Source: Stappia sp. BW2
GTDB lineage: Bacteria > Pseudomonadota > Alphaproteobacteria > Rhizobiales > Stappiaceae
NCBI RefSeq assembly: GCF_008107695.1
Contig: NZ_VIRG01000070.1
Coordinates: forward strand, 1,240,001-1,304,000
DNA: 64,000 nucleotides
Reading direction: 5' to 3'
Shown: positions 36,118-45,180 of the stretch, piece after piece
How the letters are laid out: the number at the start of each line of letters is the position of its first letter
How positions within the stretch are numbered: position 1 is the stretch's first letter
Notes under the pieces: model-generated
What the model was told of the DNA's origin: nothing
Seen by the model: only the letters and a program-made list of their open reading frames with translations
The model's database searches: none
Program-made: the position numbers and the translations under genes

Positions 36118-38478
36118 ATGGCTGTTGAGGGGATTGGTGCTCGTGCCCTGCGTAAGGAAGACAAGCGCTTCATTACCGGCAAAGGCAGATACACCGACGA
36201 TATGACCATGCCGGGCATGGGCCATGCCGCCTTCGTTCGCTCGCCGCATGCGCACGCGAAGGTCAAGGGTATTGACGCTAGCGCTGCGCTGGAAATGCCG
36301 GGTGTGGATGCCGTTCTGACTGGCGATCAACTCGTCGGCGATGGTATCGGCAACCTGATCTGCGGCTGGATGATCCATTCCAAGGATGGCTCGCCGATGA
36401 AGATGGGTGGTTGGCGCGCTCTTGAGCCGGAAATCGTCCGCCATGTGGGCCAGGCTGTTGCCGTGGTCGTGGCCGATACGCAGGCGCAAGCACGCGATGC
36501 TGCCGATGCGGTGATCGTCGACTATGAAGAACTGCCAGCCGTTATCGATCCGCTGGCGGCGCTTGAGTCAGGCGCACCACAGATTCATCCAGAAGCCGAA
36601 GGCAACCTGATCTACGATTGGGAAATTGGCGACGAGGCTGCCACAAACGCAGCCTTTGAAAAGGCCGCCCATGTCACGCGCATGGAGATCCATAACAACC
36701 GTCTTGTTCCGAACGCGATGGAACCACGCGCGGCTCTTGCCGGTTACGATGCGGCTGAAGAGCACTACACGCTCTACACGACTTCACAGAACCCGCATGT
36801 GGCCCGGCTTGTCTTGTCGGCCTTCTATAACGTTGCCCCGGAAAACAAGCTGCGTGTGATCGCACCTGATGTCGGTGGTGGCTTCGGTTCCAAGATCTAC
36901 ATCTACCCGGAAGAAATGGTCTGCCTATGGGCGTCCAAGCGGGTCGGCCGCCCGGTCAAATGGGTGTCTGACCGAACCGAAGCGTTCCTGACGGATGCGC
37001 ATGGCCGTGACCATCGGTCGGAAGCGGAACTTGCACTCGACGCCGACAACAAGATCTTGGGTCTCAGAGTCAAGACCATCGCCAATCTTGGCGCATACAT
37101 GTCGTTGTTCTCGTCGTCCGTGCCGACTTACCTCTATGCAACGTTGTTGTCGGGGCAGTACGACATTCCTGCGATCCATGCCAACGTGAAGACGGTCTAC
37201 ACCAACACCACCCCGGTGGACGCCTATCGCGGCGCTGGCCGGCCGGAGGCGACCTATCTTCTGGAACGGATCATGGAAACGGCGGCTCGCGAAGTTGGCT
37301 TGTCGCCAGCTGAGTTCCGCCGCAAGAACTTCATCCGAACGTTCCCGCACCAGACGCCGGTGATCATGTGTTACGACGCAGGCGATTACGATGCGACGCT
37401 GGACGCTGCGCTAAAGGCTGCGGACTATGATGGCTTTGCCGCGCGCAAGGCTGAAGCAGCCTCCCGCGGCAAACTTCGCGGTATTGGTCTGTCCTGCTAC
37501 ATTGAGGCGTGCGGCATAGCGCCGTCTGCTGCCGTTGGTTCTCTCGGTGCAGGCGTCGGACTTTGGGAATCTGCTGAGGTCCGGGTCAATCCCGTCGGGT
37601 CGATTGAAGTTCTGACCGGTTCGCACAGCCATGGCCAGGGACACGAGACAACCTTTGCCCAGCTCATCAGCGAACGCTTCGGCCTGGATACCAGTGCAGT
37701 GTCCATCGTACATGGCGATACGGACAAGGTTCAGTTTGGCATGGGGACCTACGGCTCGCGCTCCGGAGCGGTCGGCATGTCTGCAATCGTGAAGGCGCTC
37801 GACAAGGTCGAAGCCAAGGCAAAGAAGATCGCAGCTCATTTGATGGAAGCCTCCGAAGGCGACATCCAGATTGAGGGCGGTGAGCTGAAAGTGGCCGGTA
37901 CCGACAAGAAGCTGACCTTCACCGAGGTGGCTCTTGCTGCCTATACGGCTCACAACCTGCCGGAAGGCATGGAACCGGGCCTCAAGGAAGGCGCCTTCTA
38001 CGATCCGACCAACTTTACCTTCCCGGCAGGCACGTATGTTTGCGAAGTCGAAGTGGATCCGGATACGGGCAAGACCGAAGTTGTCAACTTCGTCGCTGCT
38101 GACGATTTCGGCAACATCATCAACCCGATGATCGTGGAAGGTCAGGTGCATGGCGGTATCACGCAGGGCATTGGTCAGGCGCTGCTTGAAAATGCGTCCT
38201 ACGACGAAAACGGCCAGCTTCTGACAGCGTCCTACATGGATTACTGCATGCCGCGTGCCGATGATGTGCCGTCCTACAGTCTGTCGACACATGTAACGGC
38301 GTGCCCGGGCAATCCGCTCGGCATGAAAGGCTGCGGTGAGGCAGGTGCCATCGGTTCTCCGCCGGCTGTCATCAACGCGATCACGGATGCGATCGGGGAC
38401 AACAGCCTGTCCATGCCGGCGTCTCCGGAAAAGGTCTGGGCGCTTTACCACGCAGGTGTGAAGCAGGCGGCCGAATAA
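36118..38478 (+). CDS. coxL: Molybdenum hydroxylase large subunit, form II CoxL-like
   Basis: The 786-residue protein is the Mo-cofactor subunit of the xanthine oxidase family. The active-site loop reads AYRGAGR (369-375), which defines form II (BMS-type) rather than the AYXCSFR of proven CO dehydrogenases. The catalytic Glu is E741 in GCGEAGAIGSP. Cofactor-binding stretches such as GGGFGSKIY and GQGHETTFAQ are present. Form II proteins are often annotated as CO dehydrogenase, but a selenium- or sulphur-copper site needs the Cys of form I, which is absent here, so the true substrate may be another small molecule. The S-L-M gene order also fits form II. Confidence 0.92.
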   Translation: MAVEGIGARALRKEDKRFITGKGRYTDDMTMPGMGHAAFVRSPHAHAKVKGIDASAALEMPGVDAVLTGDQLVGDGIGNLICGWMIHSKDGSPMKMGGWRALEPEIVRHVGQAVAVVVADTQAQARDAADAVIVDYEELPAVIDPLAALESGAPQIHPEAEGNLIYDWEIGDEAATNAAFEKAAHVTRMEIHNNRLVPNAMEPRAALAGYDAAEEHYTLYTTSQNPHVARLVLSAFYNVAPENKLRVIAPDVGGGFGSKIYIYPEEMVCLWASKRVGRPVKWVSDRTEAFLTDAHGRDHRSEAELALDADNKILGLRVKTIANLGAYMSLFSSSVPTYLYATLLSGQYDIPAIHANVKTVYTNTTPVDAYRGAGRPEATYLLERIMETAAREVGLSPAEFRRKNFIRTFPHQTPVIMCYDAGDYDATLDAALKAADYDGFAARKAEAASRGKLRGIGLSCYIEACGIAPSAAVGSLGAGVGLWESAEVRVNPVGSIEVLTGSHSHGQGHETTFAQLISERFGLDTSAVSIVHGDTDKVQFGMGTYGSRSGAVGMSAIVKALDKVEAKAKKIAAHLMEASEGDIQIEGGELKVAGTDKKLTFTEVALAAYTAHNLPEGMEPGLKEGAFYDPTNFTFPAGTYVCEVEVDPDTGKTEVVNFVAADDFGNIINPMIVEGQVHGGITQGIGQALLENASYDENGQLLTASYMDYCMPRADDVPSYSLSTHVTACPGNPLGMKGCGEAGAIGSPPAVINAITDAIGDNSLSMPASPEKVWALYHAGVKQAAE

Positions 38479-38497
38479 CGCCCAAAATCGTGATTTA

Positions 38498-38517
38498 CGG
38501 GCGGGATAACCCGCCCG
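38498..38517 (+). promoter_or_regulatory. Stable hairpin between coxL and coxM
   Basis: CGGGCGGG-ATAA-CCCGCCCG is a perfect, all-GC 8-bp stem with a 4-base loop, 20 bp past the coxL stop, followed by CCATTTT. It could be a leaky terminator or an mRNA-stability element lowering coxM relative to coxSL. It is too weak in T for a confident terminator call. Confidence 0.6.
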
Positions 38518-38552
38518 CCATTTTACAAGTTCGAAATACGGGGAGACCCAGA

Positions 38553-39350
38553 ATGTATGAAACGACATATCACAAGGCCGGATCGGTGGCGGAAGCCGCT
38601 TCACTGATGGCCAATGCCGATGACGGCAAGTTCCTTGGTGGCGGCCAGACTTTGCTGCCGACCATGAAACAGCGGCTTGCCGCCCCAAGCGATCTGGTCG
38701 ATGTCACCAAGATTGCAGACATGAAGGGGATCAGTGCCAACGGCGATGGTGTGACCATCGGCGCAGCGACAACCCATTACGAGGTCTCAACCTCCGATCT
38801 GGTGAAGCAGAAGCTTCCTGGGCTGGCTTCACTTGCCGGCGGTATCGGCGACCCCGCAGTTCGTCACATGGGCACCATGGGCGGATCGATTTCCAACAAT
38901 GACCCCGCTGCCGACTATCCTGCGGCTTTGGTGGCTCTTGGAGCGACCGTGGTCACAAGTAAACGGGAACTGGTAGCGGAAGACTTTTTCACGGGCATGT
39001 TTGAAACCGCGCTCGAGGAAGACGAAATTGTCGTCGCCATCAAGTTTCCGGGCGCTGCCGCAAGTGCCTACGCCAAATATCCCAATCCGGCATCGCGTTA
39101 TGCCATGGCAGGGGTTTTTGTTGCCAAGGCCAGCGATGGATCGGTCAAGGTGGCGGTGACAGGCGCCGGGCAGAACGGTGTGTTCCGCATGTCTGCCATG
39201 GAAACCGCACTTTCCGGCAATTTCTCGCCAGATGCGGTCGCCGGTATCGCTCCAGATGCAAACGATCTTCTGTCCGACATTCACGGGTCGGCAGCCTATC
39301 GCGCGAACCTGGTCACGGTCATGGCAAAGCGGGCTGTCCAGAAGGCCTGA
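38553..39350 (+). CDS. coxM: Molybdenum hydroxylase medium (FAD) subunit, CoxM-type
   Basis: The 265-residue FAD-binding subunit of the same complex has the flavin motif GGGQTLLPTMKQRL near residue 30 and the second motif TMGGSISNNDPAADYPAAL near residue 110, the classic TIGG motif of the family. It receives electrons from CoxS and passes them to an acceptor. The C-terminal CO-dehydrogenase flavoprotein domain follows. The ATG at 38553 is preceded by GGGGAGA. A terminator lies 30 bp after the stop. Confidence 0.92.
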   Translation: MYETTYHKAGSVAEAASLMANADDGKFLGGGQTLLPTMKQRLAAPSDLVDVTKIADMKGISANGDGVTIGAATTHYEVSTSDLVKQKLPGLASLAGGIGDPAVRHMGTMGGSISNNDPAADYPAALVALGATVVTSKRELVAEDFFTGMFETALEEDEIVVAIKFPGAAASAYAKYPNPASRYAMAGVFVAKASDGSVKVAVTGAGQNGVFRMSAMETALSGNFSPDAVAGIAPDANDLLSDIHGSAAYRANLVTVMAKRAVQKA

Positions 39351-39379
39351 CGGACGTCGAATTGATCTGAAAATGTGAG

Positions 39380-39408
39380 CCCGGCCGGCACTCGGCCGGG
39401 TTTTGTTT
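39380..39408 (+). terminator. Intrinsic terminator after coxM
   Basis: CCCGGCCG-GCACT-CGGCCGGG (39380-39387/39393-39400) is followed by TTTTGTTT. It ends the coxG-S-L-M block, just before the convergent moeA gene. Confidence 0.88.
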
Positions 39409-39478
39409 GTTCAACTGGGTGTTTTCAACCGCTCAAACAGGCAGGGAGCGCGAACTGTCGCTCGGTGGGCAGTGCTTT

Positions 39479-40684
39479 TCAGAGCACCAGAATAGGGACT
39501 TCGGCCCCTGCGTCCAACGCCGGTGCATGAGGTGGACGGACCACAAGTGCGCCGGATATTGCCAGCAGATTCAGCATGGAACTGTCTTGCCGCGAGAAGG
39601 GCGTAACCATGAGTTGGCCGTCTTCCGATGTGGAAAGCGTTGCCCGGACATAGTCCTGTCTGCGGTCATTTTCCGGGAGGGGGGCAGTGAGGGTGGCACG
39701 TTGCGTGTCGGACCCTTCCTGTCCCTGACCGAGCATGGCCTGCATGAGCGGCTTCAGAAAAAGGAGGCCGCAGACGAGGCTGGAAACGGGATTTCCCGGC
39801 AGGCCAAGTACTTTGGTGTTGCCAAGCCGTCCGGCCATCAACGGTTTTCCCGGACGCATGGCAATTCGCCAGAACGCCAGGTCCATGCCTTCCTGTCCAA
39901 GAATGTCCTGTACGAGATCGTGGTCGCCAACCGAAGCGCCGCCCAGTGTAACCAGGATATCGGCTTTCTCGTTGATCGCACGTCTGACGTGGTTTGCGAG
40001 CGCGACCGGTTCGTCCGGGGATATTCCAAGATCCAGTGGTTCACCGCCACAATCTTCGACCATAGCCGCGATCCCGGCATGGTTGGAGGCGATGATCTGG
40101 TCCGGACCGGGTTGCGTCCCCGGGCGAACGAGTTCGTCGCCGGTTGCCAGGATTGCGACCCTGGGACGACGGTGTACCGGAAGCACGGCATGGTTCATGG
40201 CTGCGGCGAGGGCAAGATGCCTATAGGCTAACCTGAGCGGCGGCTGTAGAAGCGCGTCGCCTTCCGAAAAATCCAACCCGGCTGGCCGCACGTATGCGCC
40301 CTTCGCCGGGTTTTCCAAAACTGTTATCCGCTCGCCGTCACGCTCCGCGTTTTCCTGAATCAGGATCGTGTCCGCGCCGGTCGGAACCGGTGCACCGGTA
40401 AAGATCCTCACCGTTTCGCCCGCACCAACAGTCCCGGCATATCCATGGCCGGCGGGTGCTTCGCCAATAACGGTCAAGGTGGTGCGTTCGCTCGTCAGGT
40501 CATCGTGACGTATGGCGTATCCGTCCATCGCGGAGGCTGCGAACGGTGGTTGCGTTCGCGTGGAGACGAGCGGTTCCGACAAGTACCTGCCGTTGCCGTT
40601 CTCAAGCGAAACAAGCTCCGTTTCCAGGGGCATCACCCCGGAAAGCAGCTTCGTCAACGCATCCGAGACGGGCATCAGGCTCAT
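39479..40684 (-). CDS. moeA: Molybdopterin molybdotransferase
   Basis: The 401-residue enzyme inserts molybdate into adenylated molybdopterin, the last common step of Mo-cofactor synthesis. Conserved features include PPFAASAMDGYAI near residue 50, the MoCF-domain motif LVTLGGASVGDHD, and the LGLPGNPVSS loop. It overlaps the moaC stop codon as TGATG. The neighbouring Cox enzyme needs this cofactor. Confidence 0.96.
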   Translation of the reverse strand: MSLMPVSDALTKLLSGVMPLETELVSLENGNGRYLSEPLVSTRTQPPFAASAMDGYAIRHDDLTSERTTLTVIGEAPAGHGYAGTVGAGETVRIFTGAPVPTGADTILIQENAERDGERITVLENPAKGAYVRPAGLDFSEGDALLQPPLRLAYRHLALAAAMNHAVLPVHRRPRVAILATGDELVRPGTQPGPDQIIASNHAGIAAMVEDCGGEPLDLGISPDEPVALANHVRRAINEKADILVTLGGASVGDHDLVQDILGQEGMDLAFWRIAMRPGKPLMAGRLGNTKVLGLPGNPVSSLVCGLLFLKPLMQAMLGQGQEGSDTQRATLTAPLPENDRRQDYVRATLSTSEDGQLMVTPFSRQDSSMLNLLAISGALVVRPPHAPALDAGAEVPILVL

Positions 40685-41196
40685 CAGGTGCCACCCAGGC
40701 TGCCGTCTTTATCGAGCGTCCAGTGACCGGACTTGCCTCCGGACTTCTCGACCAGGTGGATATCGCCTATCACCATGCCCCTGTCGACGGCCTTGGCCAT
40801 ATCGTAGATTGTCAGGCAGGCGAGGGAACAGGCGGTCAAGGCTTCCATCTCGACGCCGGTCTGACCACTGACCTTGGTTGTCGCAGTTACGACCAGGCCG
40901 GGCAGACCATCGTCCGTGTCGATGTCGATGGAGACCTTTGACAACATCAGTGGATGGCAGAGTGGGATCAGCTCGTGCGTCTTTTTGGCGGCAAGAATAC
41001 CGGCGATCCGTGCCGTGCCGATGACATCGCCTTTTTTGGCGTTGCCGGAGCGGATGAGATCCAACGTTTCGGGACGCATGGCGACAGTGCCGCGTGCAAC
41101 GGCAATCCGATGGGTGACAGATTTTTCGGAGACGTCCACCATGTTGGCGGAGCCTGCCGCATCCAGATGGGTCAATGTTGGGTCCTGGCTGGCCAT
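40684..41196 (-). CDS. moaC: Cyclic pyranopterin monophosphate synthase
   Basis: The 170-residue hexameric enzyme converts the MoaA product to cyclic pyranopterin monophosphate. MVDVSEKSVTHRIAVA near the N-terminus, LIPLCHPLMLSKVSID and VEMEALTACSLACLTIYDMAK are the three family motifs, with the catalytic Lys and Asp residues near the C-terminus (DMAKAVDRGM). It lies between trpC and moeA on the same strand, 6 bp after trpC. Confidence 0.97.
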   Translation of the reverse strand: MASQDPTLTHLDAAGSANMVDVSEKSVTHRIAVARGTVAMRPETLDLIRSGNAKKGDVIGTARIAGILAAKKTHELIPLCHPLMLSKVSIDIDTDDGLPGLVVTATTKVSGQTGVEMEALTACSLACLTIYDMAKAVDRGMVIGDIHLVEKSGGKSGHWTLDKDGSLGGT

Positions 41197-41202
41197 ATCC
41201 GC

Positions 41203-42015
41203 CTAAACCGCTTCGGTGATCGCCTGACGGGCGAGAAGAGTTCTGGTGGCTGAAGCAACGTCTTGCTGGCGCATCAGGCTTTCGCCGATCAGGAAGGTCG
41301 AGATACCAACCTTGTTCATCCGGGCGAGATCGGCTGGGGTGAACAATCCGCTTTCACCGACGATGATCCTGTCGTCCGGAATTCCGGGCGCGAGATCTTC
41401 ACTGGTTTCCAGTTTGGTCTCGAAGGTCTTGAGGTTGCGGTTGTTGATTCCGAGCAGACGGGAAGACAGCTTGAGAGCGCGCTCCAGTTCTTGTGCGTTA
41501 TGCACCTCGAGCAGGACATCCATCCCAAGTTCAAATGCGGTGTCTTCCAGTTTTTTGGCCGTGTCGTCATCGACAGCAGCCAGAATGATCAAGATACAGT
41601 CACCCCCCCAGGCTCTGGCTTCATACACCTGGTAAGGATCATAGAGAAAGTCCTTGCGCAGCGCGGGCAGGGTGACTGCGTCACGTGCGGCGGTCAGAAA
41701 CTCAGGTTTTCCCTGAAAGGACGGCCCGTCCGTCAACACGGACAGACAAGCTGCCCCGCCTTTTTCATAAGCCTTGGCAAGGATCGGGGGATCGAAATCC
41801 TCCCGGATGAGCCCCTTCGAAGGGCTGGCTTTCTTGATTTCGGCAATAAGGGCGTAATCGCCTGCAGCGTGTTTGGCTTCGATCGCCTTCTGGAACCCGC
41901 GCGGAGCGCTCACCTCGCCGATGCGCGCCTTGAGATCGTCAAGCGAGACAGCCGCCTTGGCGGTGGCGATTTCCTCACGCTTGTAGGCTTCGATTTTTTG
42001 AAGGATATCAGCCAT
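41203..42015 (-). CDS. trpC: Indole-3-glycerol phosphate synthase
   Basis: The 270-residue TIM-barrel enzyme makes indole-3-glycerol phosphate in tryptophan synthesis. The signature IAEIKKASPSKGLIR contains the catalytic Lys. LSVLTDGPSFQGK, LRKDFLYDPYQVYEAR and LLGINNRNLKTFE follow in the expected order. It stands 3 bp downstream of trpD. Confidence 0.97.
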   Translation of the reverse strand: MADILQKIEAYKREEIATAKAAVSLDDLKARIGEVSAPRGFQKAIEAKHAAGDYALIAEIKKASPSKGLIREDFDPPILAKAYEKGGAACLSVLTDGPSFQGKPEFLTAARDAVTLPALRKDFLYDPYQVYEARAWGGDCILIILAAVDDDTAKKLEDTAFELGMDVLLEVHNAQELERALKLSSRLLGINNRNLKTFETKLETSEDLAPGIPDDRIIVGESGLFTPADLARMNKVGISTFLIGESLMRQQDVASATRTLLARQAITEAV

Positions 42016-42018
42016 CTC

Positions 42019-43032
42019 TTACCCGTTTGACGCTGCAACCAGCTTTTCCAGTGTGTCGGCTGCCGAGCCGCTGTCAATGGATTGAGTCGCCATCTCTACA
42101 CCGTCTTTCAAGGTGTCCACCTTGTCGGCAACAAGCAGAGACGCGGCCGCGTTGAAAAGAACTACATCGCGATAGGCATTTTTCGCCCCGGCAAGGACGC
42201 CACGCAGCGCTTTGGCATTTTCGGAAGGAAGCCCGCCCTTGAGATCTTTCGGATCGGAAATGGCAAGTCCGACGTCTTCCGGTGAAATTTCAAAGGAGCG
42301 GATCGTTCCGTTCATGAGCTCGCTGACGGCCGTCGGCCCAGTGGTGGTGATTTCGTCCATTCCGTCAGAGCCATGAACCACCCAGGCTTTTTCCGAACCC
42401 AGCTCGCGCAAGGCCTCCGCCAACGGTTCCACCCATTTGCGGGCAAAGACGCCAACCATCTGGCGCTTGACACCTGCAGGATTGGTTAGAGGACCGAGCA
42501 GATTGAAGATGGTGCGCGTGCCCAGTTCCATGCGTGTCGGGCCCACATGCTTCATGGCAGCATGGTGCAATGGGGCGAACATGAAACCGATTCCCGCCCT
42601 GGTGATGCAGTCAGAAATCTTGTTGGCATCGATATCGATGTTGACGCCAAGTTCGGCGAGGGCTTCCGCCGCGCCGGACTTGGAAGACAACGACCTGTTG
42701 CCGTGTTTGGCGACCGGGACACCGCAGCCGGCAACGACCAGAGCCGTGCAGGTGGAGATGTTGTAGCTGCCGGAGTTGTCGCCTCCAGTTCCCACGATGT
42801 CGATAGCGTTGGCCGGGGCCTTTACCGGGACCATCTTGGAACGCATGGTCGCGACAGCGCCGGTCACCTCGGCGATGCTCTCGCCGCGCACCCGCAAGGC
42901 CATCAGAAAGCCGCCAAGCTGAGATGGCGTTGCAGATCCAGACAGGATCACCTCAAAGGCTTCGCGGGCTTCTTCGGGGCTCAAGGCATGACCGTCTGAA
43001 ACCTTGGCAATGAAGTCCTTGAATGTGCTCAT
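42019..43032 (-). CDS. trpD: Anthranilate phosphoribosyltransferase
   Basis: The 337-residue enzyme joins anthranilate to phosphoribosyl diphosphate. The PRPP-binding glycine loop is VGTGGDNSGSYNIST, followed by VAKHGNRSLSSKSGAAEALA. GPLTNPAGVKRQMVGVF and a late DEIT (MDEITTTGP) are further family features. It is 24 bp downstream of ppiD, giving the order ppiD-trpD-trpC-moaC-moeA that I recall from other Hyphomicrobiales. Confidence 0.97.
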   Translation of the reverse strand: MSTFKDFIAKVSDGHALSPEEAREAFEVILSGSATPSQLGGFLMALRVRGESIAEVTGAVATMRSKMVPVKAPANAIDIVGTGGDNSGSYNISTCTALVVAGCGVPVAKHGNRSLSSKSGAAEALAELGVNIDIDANKISDCITRAGIGFMFAPLHHAAMKHVGPTRMELGTRTIFNLLGPLTNPAGVKRQMVGVFARKWVEPLAEALRELGSEKAWVVHGSDGMDEITTTGPTAVSELMNGTIRSFEISPEDVGLAISDPKDLKGGLPSENAKALRGVLAGAKNAYRDVVLFNAAASLLVADKVDTLKDGVEMATQSIDSGSAADTLEKLVAASNG

Positions 43033-43056
43033 CTCGTCATTCCACTTTCAAACGGA

Positions 43057-44949
43057 TCAATTCCGGTCCAATCCGATCATCTGGGAAATGGCGGCATTGT
43101 TGACTTCAACGCCTGCCTTGTTTTCCTGATCGGTAATGAACTGGCCGAGCAGCGTATCCTGAAGTTGCTGGGAAAGCTGCTGCCCCAGGGCGGCAACTTG
43201 CGGTGCACCTTCCTGGAATTCCGGAATGTTCGAACCCGTGACCTTCAGGACGAGACGGCCTTTTCCGTCATTGGCTTCGGCAACAGCAGCCGTTCCGACG
43301 GGGCCACTGAAGACAGCTGACACCGCATCGCGGCCAAAATCTCCGGACGGTGTGTTGCGCTTCAGGTCCGCGGCAGATTTCACATCAAGTCCGGTTTCCG
43401 CTGCAAGGGCGATGAACGGCGTGCCACCTTCGGCTTTGGTCAGCAGGTCTGCGGCGGTATCGCTCAGGCGTTTCGCAAGTTCATCCTTCTTCCAGGCTGC
43501 GATGACGTCTGCCCGGACTTCGTCGAGCGTGCGTTCACGCGAAGGGATGACCTTGGCAACGTCGTACCATAGAAATCCCTGGTCCCCGAACTGCAGAACG
43601 TCGTTCTCGATCCCGATGTCGCTGTCGAACGTTCCTGCCACCAGGCCTTCCGCATCTGGCAGGGTGACGGGCTTCCCGTCTTCCCCGTTTCCGGAAGCGT
43701 CGAAAGCGGGCGGAGTTTCCACGCTCAGCGAGAAACGTTCACCGATGTCATCCAGAAGCGCTCCGCCTGCACGGGCATCCTCGACTTCATCAAGAATATC
43801 GAGAATTTCCCTCTCAGCCTGTTCCTTCGCGAGGCTCTGGACAATCTCGTCCTTAACTTCCTCAAAGGGTTTGGTGCTTTCCGGAAGGATCTCCTCGACA
43901 TTGAGAATGACAGTGGAGAACCGACCCTCGACCGGACCACTTGTCGCGCCGTCCTCAAGACTGAACGCCGCGTTGCCTATCGCTTCATCCAGAAAATCGG
44001 CTTTTGCCATAACGCCCAGGGTTACGTCATTGTTGGTCAGATTCCGTTCGCTCATGAGCTCGTCGAAAGTCTTGCCGTTTGCAAGTTCCTGAGCGGCTTC
44101 TTCCGCGGCCTGTTGAGAGGGGAACGACATCTGGCGGATCTTGCGCCGTTCAGGCTGGAAGAAATCTTCCGACCGACGTTCGTATTCCGCGCGCGCGTCC
44201 TCGTCGGAGATATCATCCGGACGGGCCAGCGAGGTTGGCGTCAGAGCGACATATTTGATTTCCCGAAACTCGGGTGCGCGGAAGTCATCCTTCTTTTCTT
44301 CGAAGTAGGACTTGAGAACGTCTTCCGTGGGATCTTCGATCTCTCCGATGAATTCCGGCGTGACCAGCAGGTAATCGGCGCTGCGCGCTTCTCCCTGATA
44401 GGTGTCCAGCAATTCCAGATAGGTCACCGGTGCCTTCATGCTCCCGGCAATACCTTCCGCAAGCTGCGCACGCTCGGCAACCTTGCGGCGTTCGACGACA
44501 TATTCGTCTTCCCGGTAACCGCTTGCGCGCAGAACCTGTTGCAGCCGGTTCTTGTCGTAGCGTCCGCCGGGACCCTCGAATGCGGGATCGCTCTGGATGA
44601 TCGTTGCGAGGCGTGCGTCTGAGACACCCAGCTTCATGGTCTGCGCTGTATCGTTCATGGCCGCTTCGGCAACAAGTTTGCCGAGCGTTTGCTGCGGCAC
44701 ACCGAGAGCCGCACCTTCCGCCGGTGTCAACTGGCGTCCGAATTGTTGAGCCAGCCGCCCAAGGTCTTGCCTGTAAGCCCGGTCGAAATCGAACAGGGAG
44801 ACTTCCGTGTCACCGACCTTAGCGGCAGTGTTCTGGCCGGTACCGGTCAAAAAACCGCTAATGCCCCACACGGCAAAGCTCATGATCAACAGAGCAATAA
44901 ACAGTTTGGCAACCCAGGTGCCAGCGCCCTTGCGCAGCGCGTCAAGCAT
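43057..44949 (-). CDS. ppiD: Membrane-anchored peptidyl-prolyl isomerase/chaperone PpiD
   Basis: The 630-residue protein begins with one transmembrane helix (about residues 13-35, AKLFIALLIMSFAVWGISGF), followed by a large periplasmic part. A SurA-N-like chaperone region (about 40-230) precedes a parvulin-type domain (about 250-365; QMSFPSQQAAEEAAQELANG and VTLGVMAKADFLDEAIGNAA) and a C-terminal chaperone-like region. PpiD sits at the Sec exit site and assists newly exported proteins. The ATG at 44949 follows GGGAG; an upstream start would put 14 charged residues before the anchor. It is divergent from tpiA. Confidence 0.9.
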   Translation of the reverse strand: MLDALRKGAGTWVAKLFIALLIMSFAVWGISGFLTGTGQNTAAKVGDTEVSLFDFDRAYRQDLGRLAQQFGRQLTPAEGAALGVPQQTLGKLVAEAAMNDTAQTMKLGVSDARLATIIQSDPAFEGPGGRYDKNRLQQVLRASGYREDEYVVERRKVAERAQLAEGIAGSMKAPVTYLELLDTYQGEARSADYLLVTPEFIGEIEDPTEDVLKSYFEEKKDDFRAPEFREIKYVALTPTSLARPDDISDEDARAEYERRSEDFFQPERRKIRQMSFPSQQAAEEAAQELANGKTFDELMSERNLTNNDVTLGVMAKADFLDEAIGNAAFSLEDGATSGPVEGRFSTVILNVEEILPESTKPFEEVKDEIVQSLAKEQAEREILDILDEVEDARAGGALLDDIGERFSLSVETPPAFDASGNGEDGKPVTLPDAEGLVAGTFDSDIGIENDVLQFGDQGFLWYDVAKVIPSRERTLDEVRADVIAAWKKDELAKRLSDTAADLLTKAEGGTPFIALAAETGLDVKSAADLKRNTPSGDFGRDAVSAVFSGPVGTAAVAEANDGKGRLVLKVTGSNIPEFQEGAPQVAALGQQLSQQLQDTLLGQFITDQENKAGVEVNNAAISQMIGLDRN

Positions 44950-45180
44950 GACGACTCCCGTATTCTTCTTCTTTCCGGCAGCCGGCATCACCGGCTGAAT
45001 TCAGCGCCGGCCTTGGCCGGAGCGGGCGGATCATAAAGACGCCGCGCCGCTGCCGCAAGGCGGCCATTGACAAACTTCGGAAGCGATTTGGGTTTTCCCG
45101 CCTTCAGGGTGATTGCAACGCAACGGCGCTTCTGCTCTATAGGCGGCAAATCCTGGATCATGCCGAGGGAGAAATTGAAT

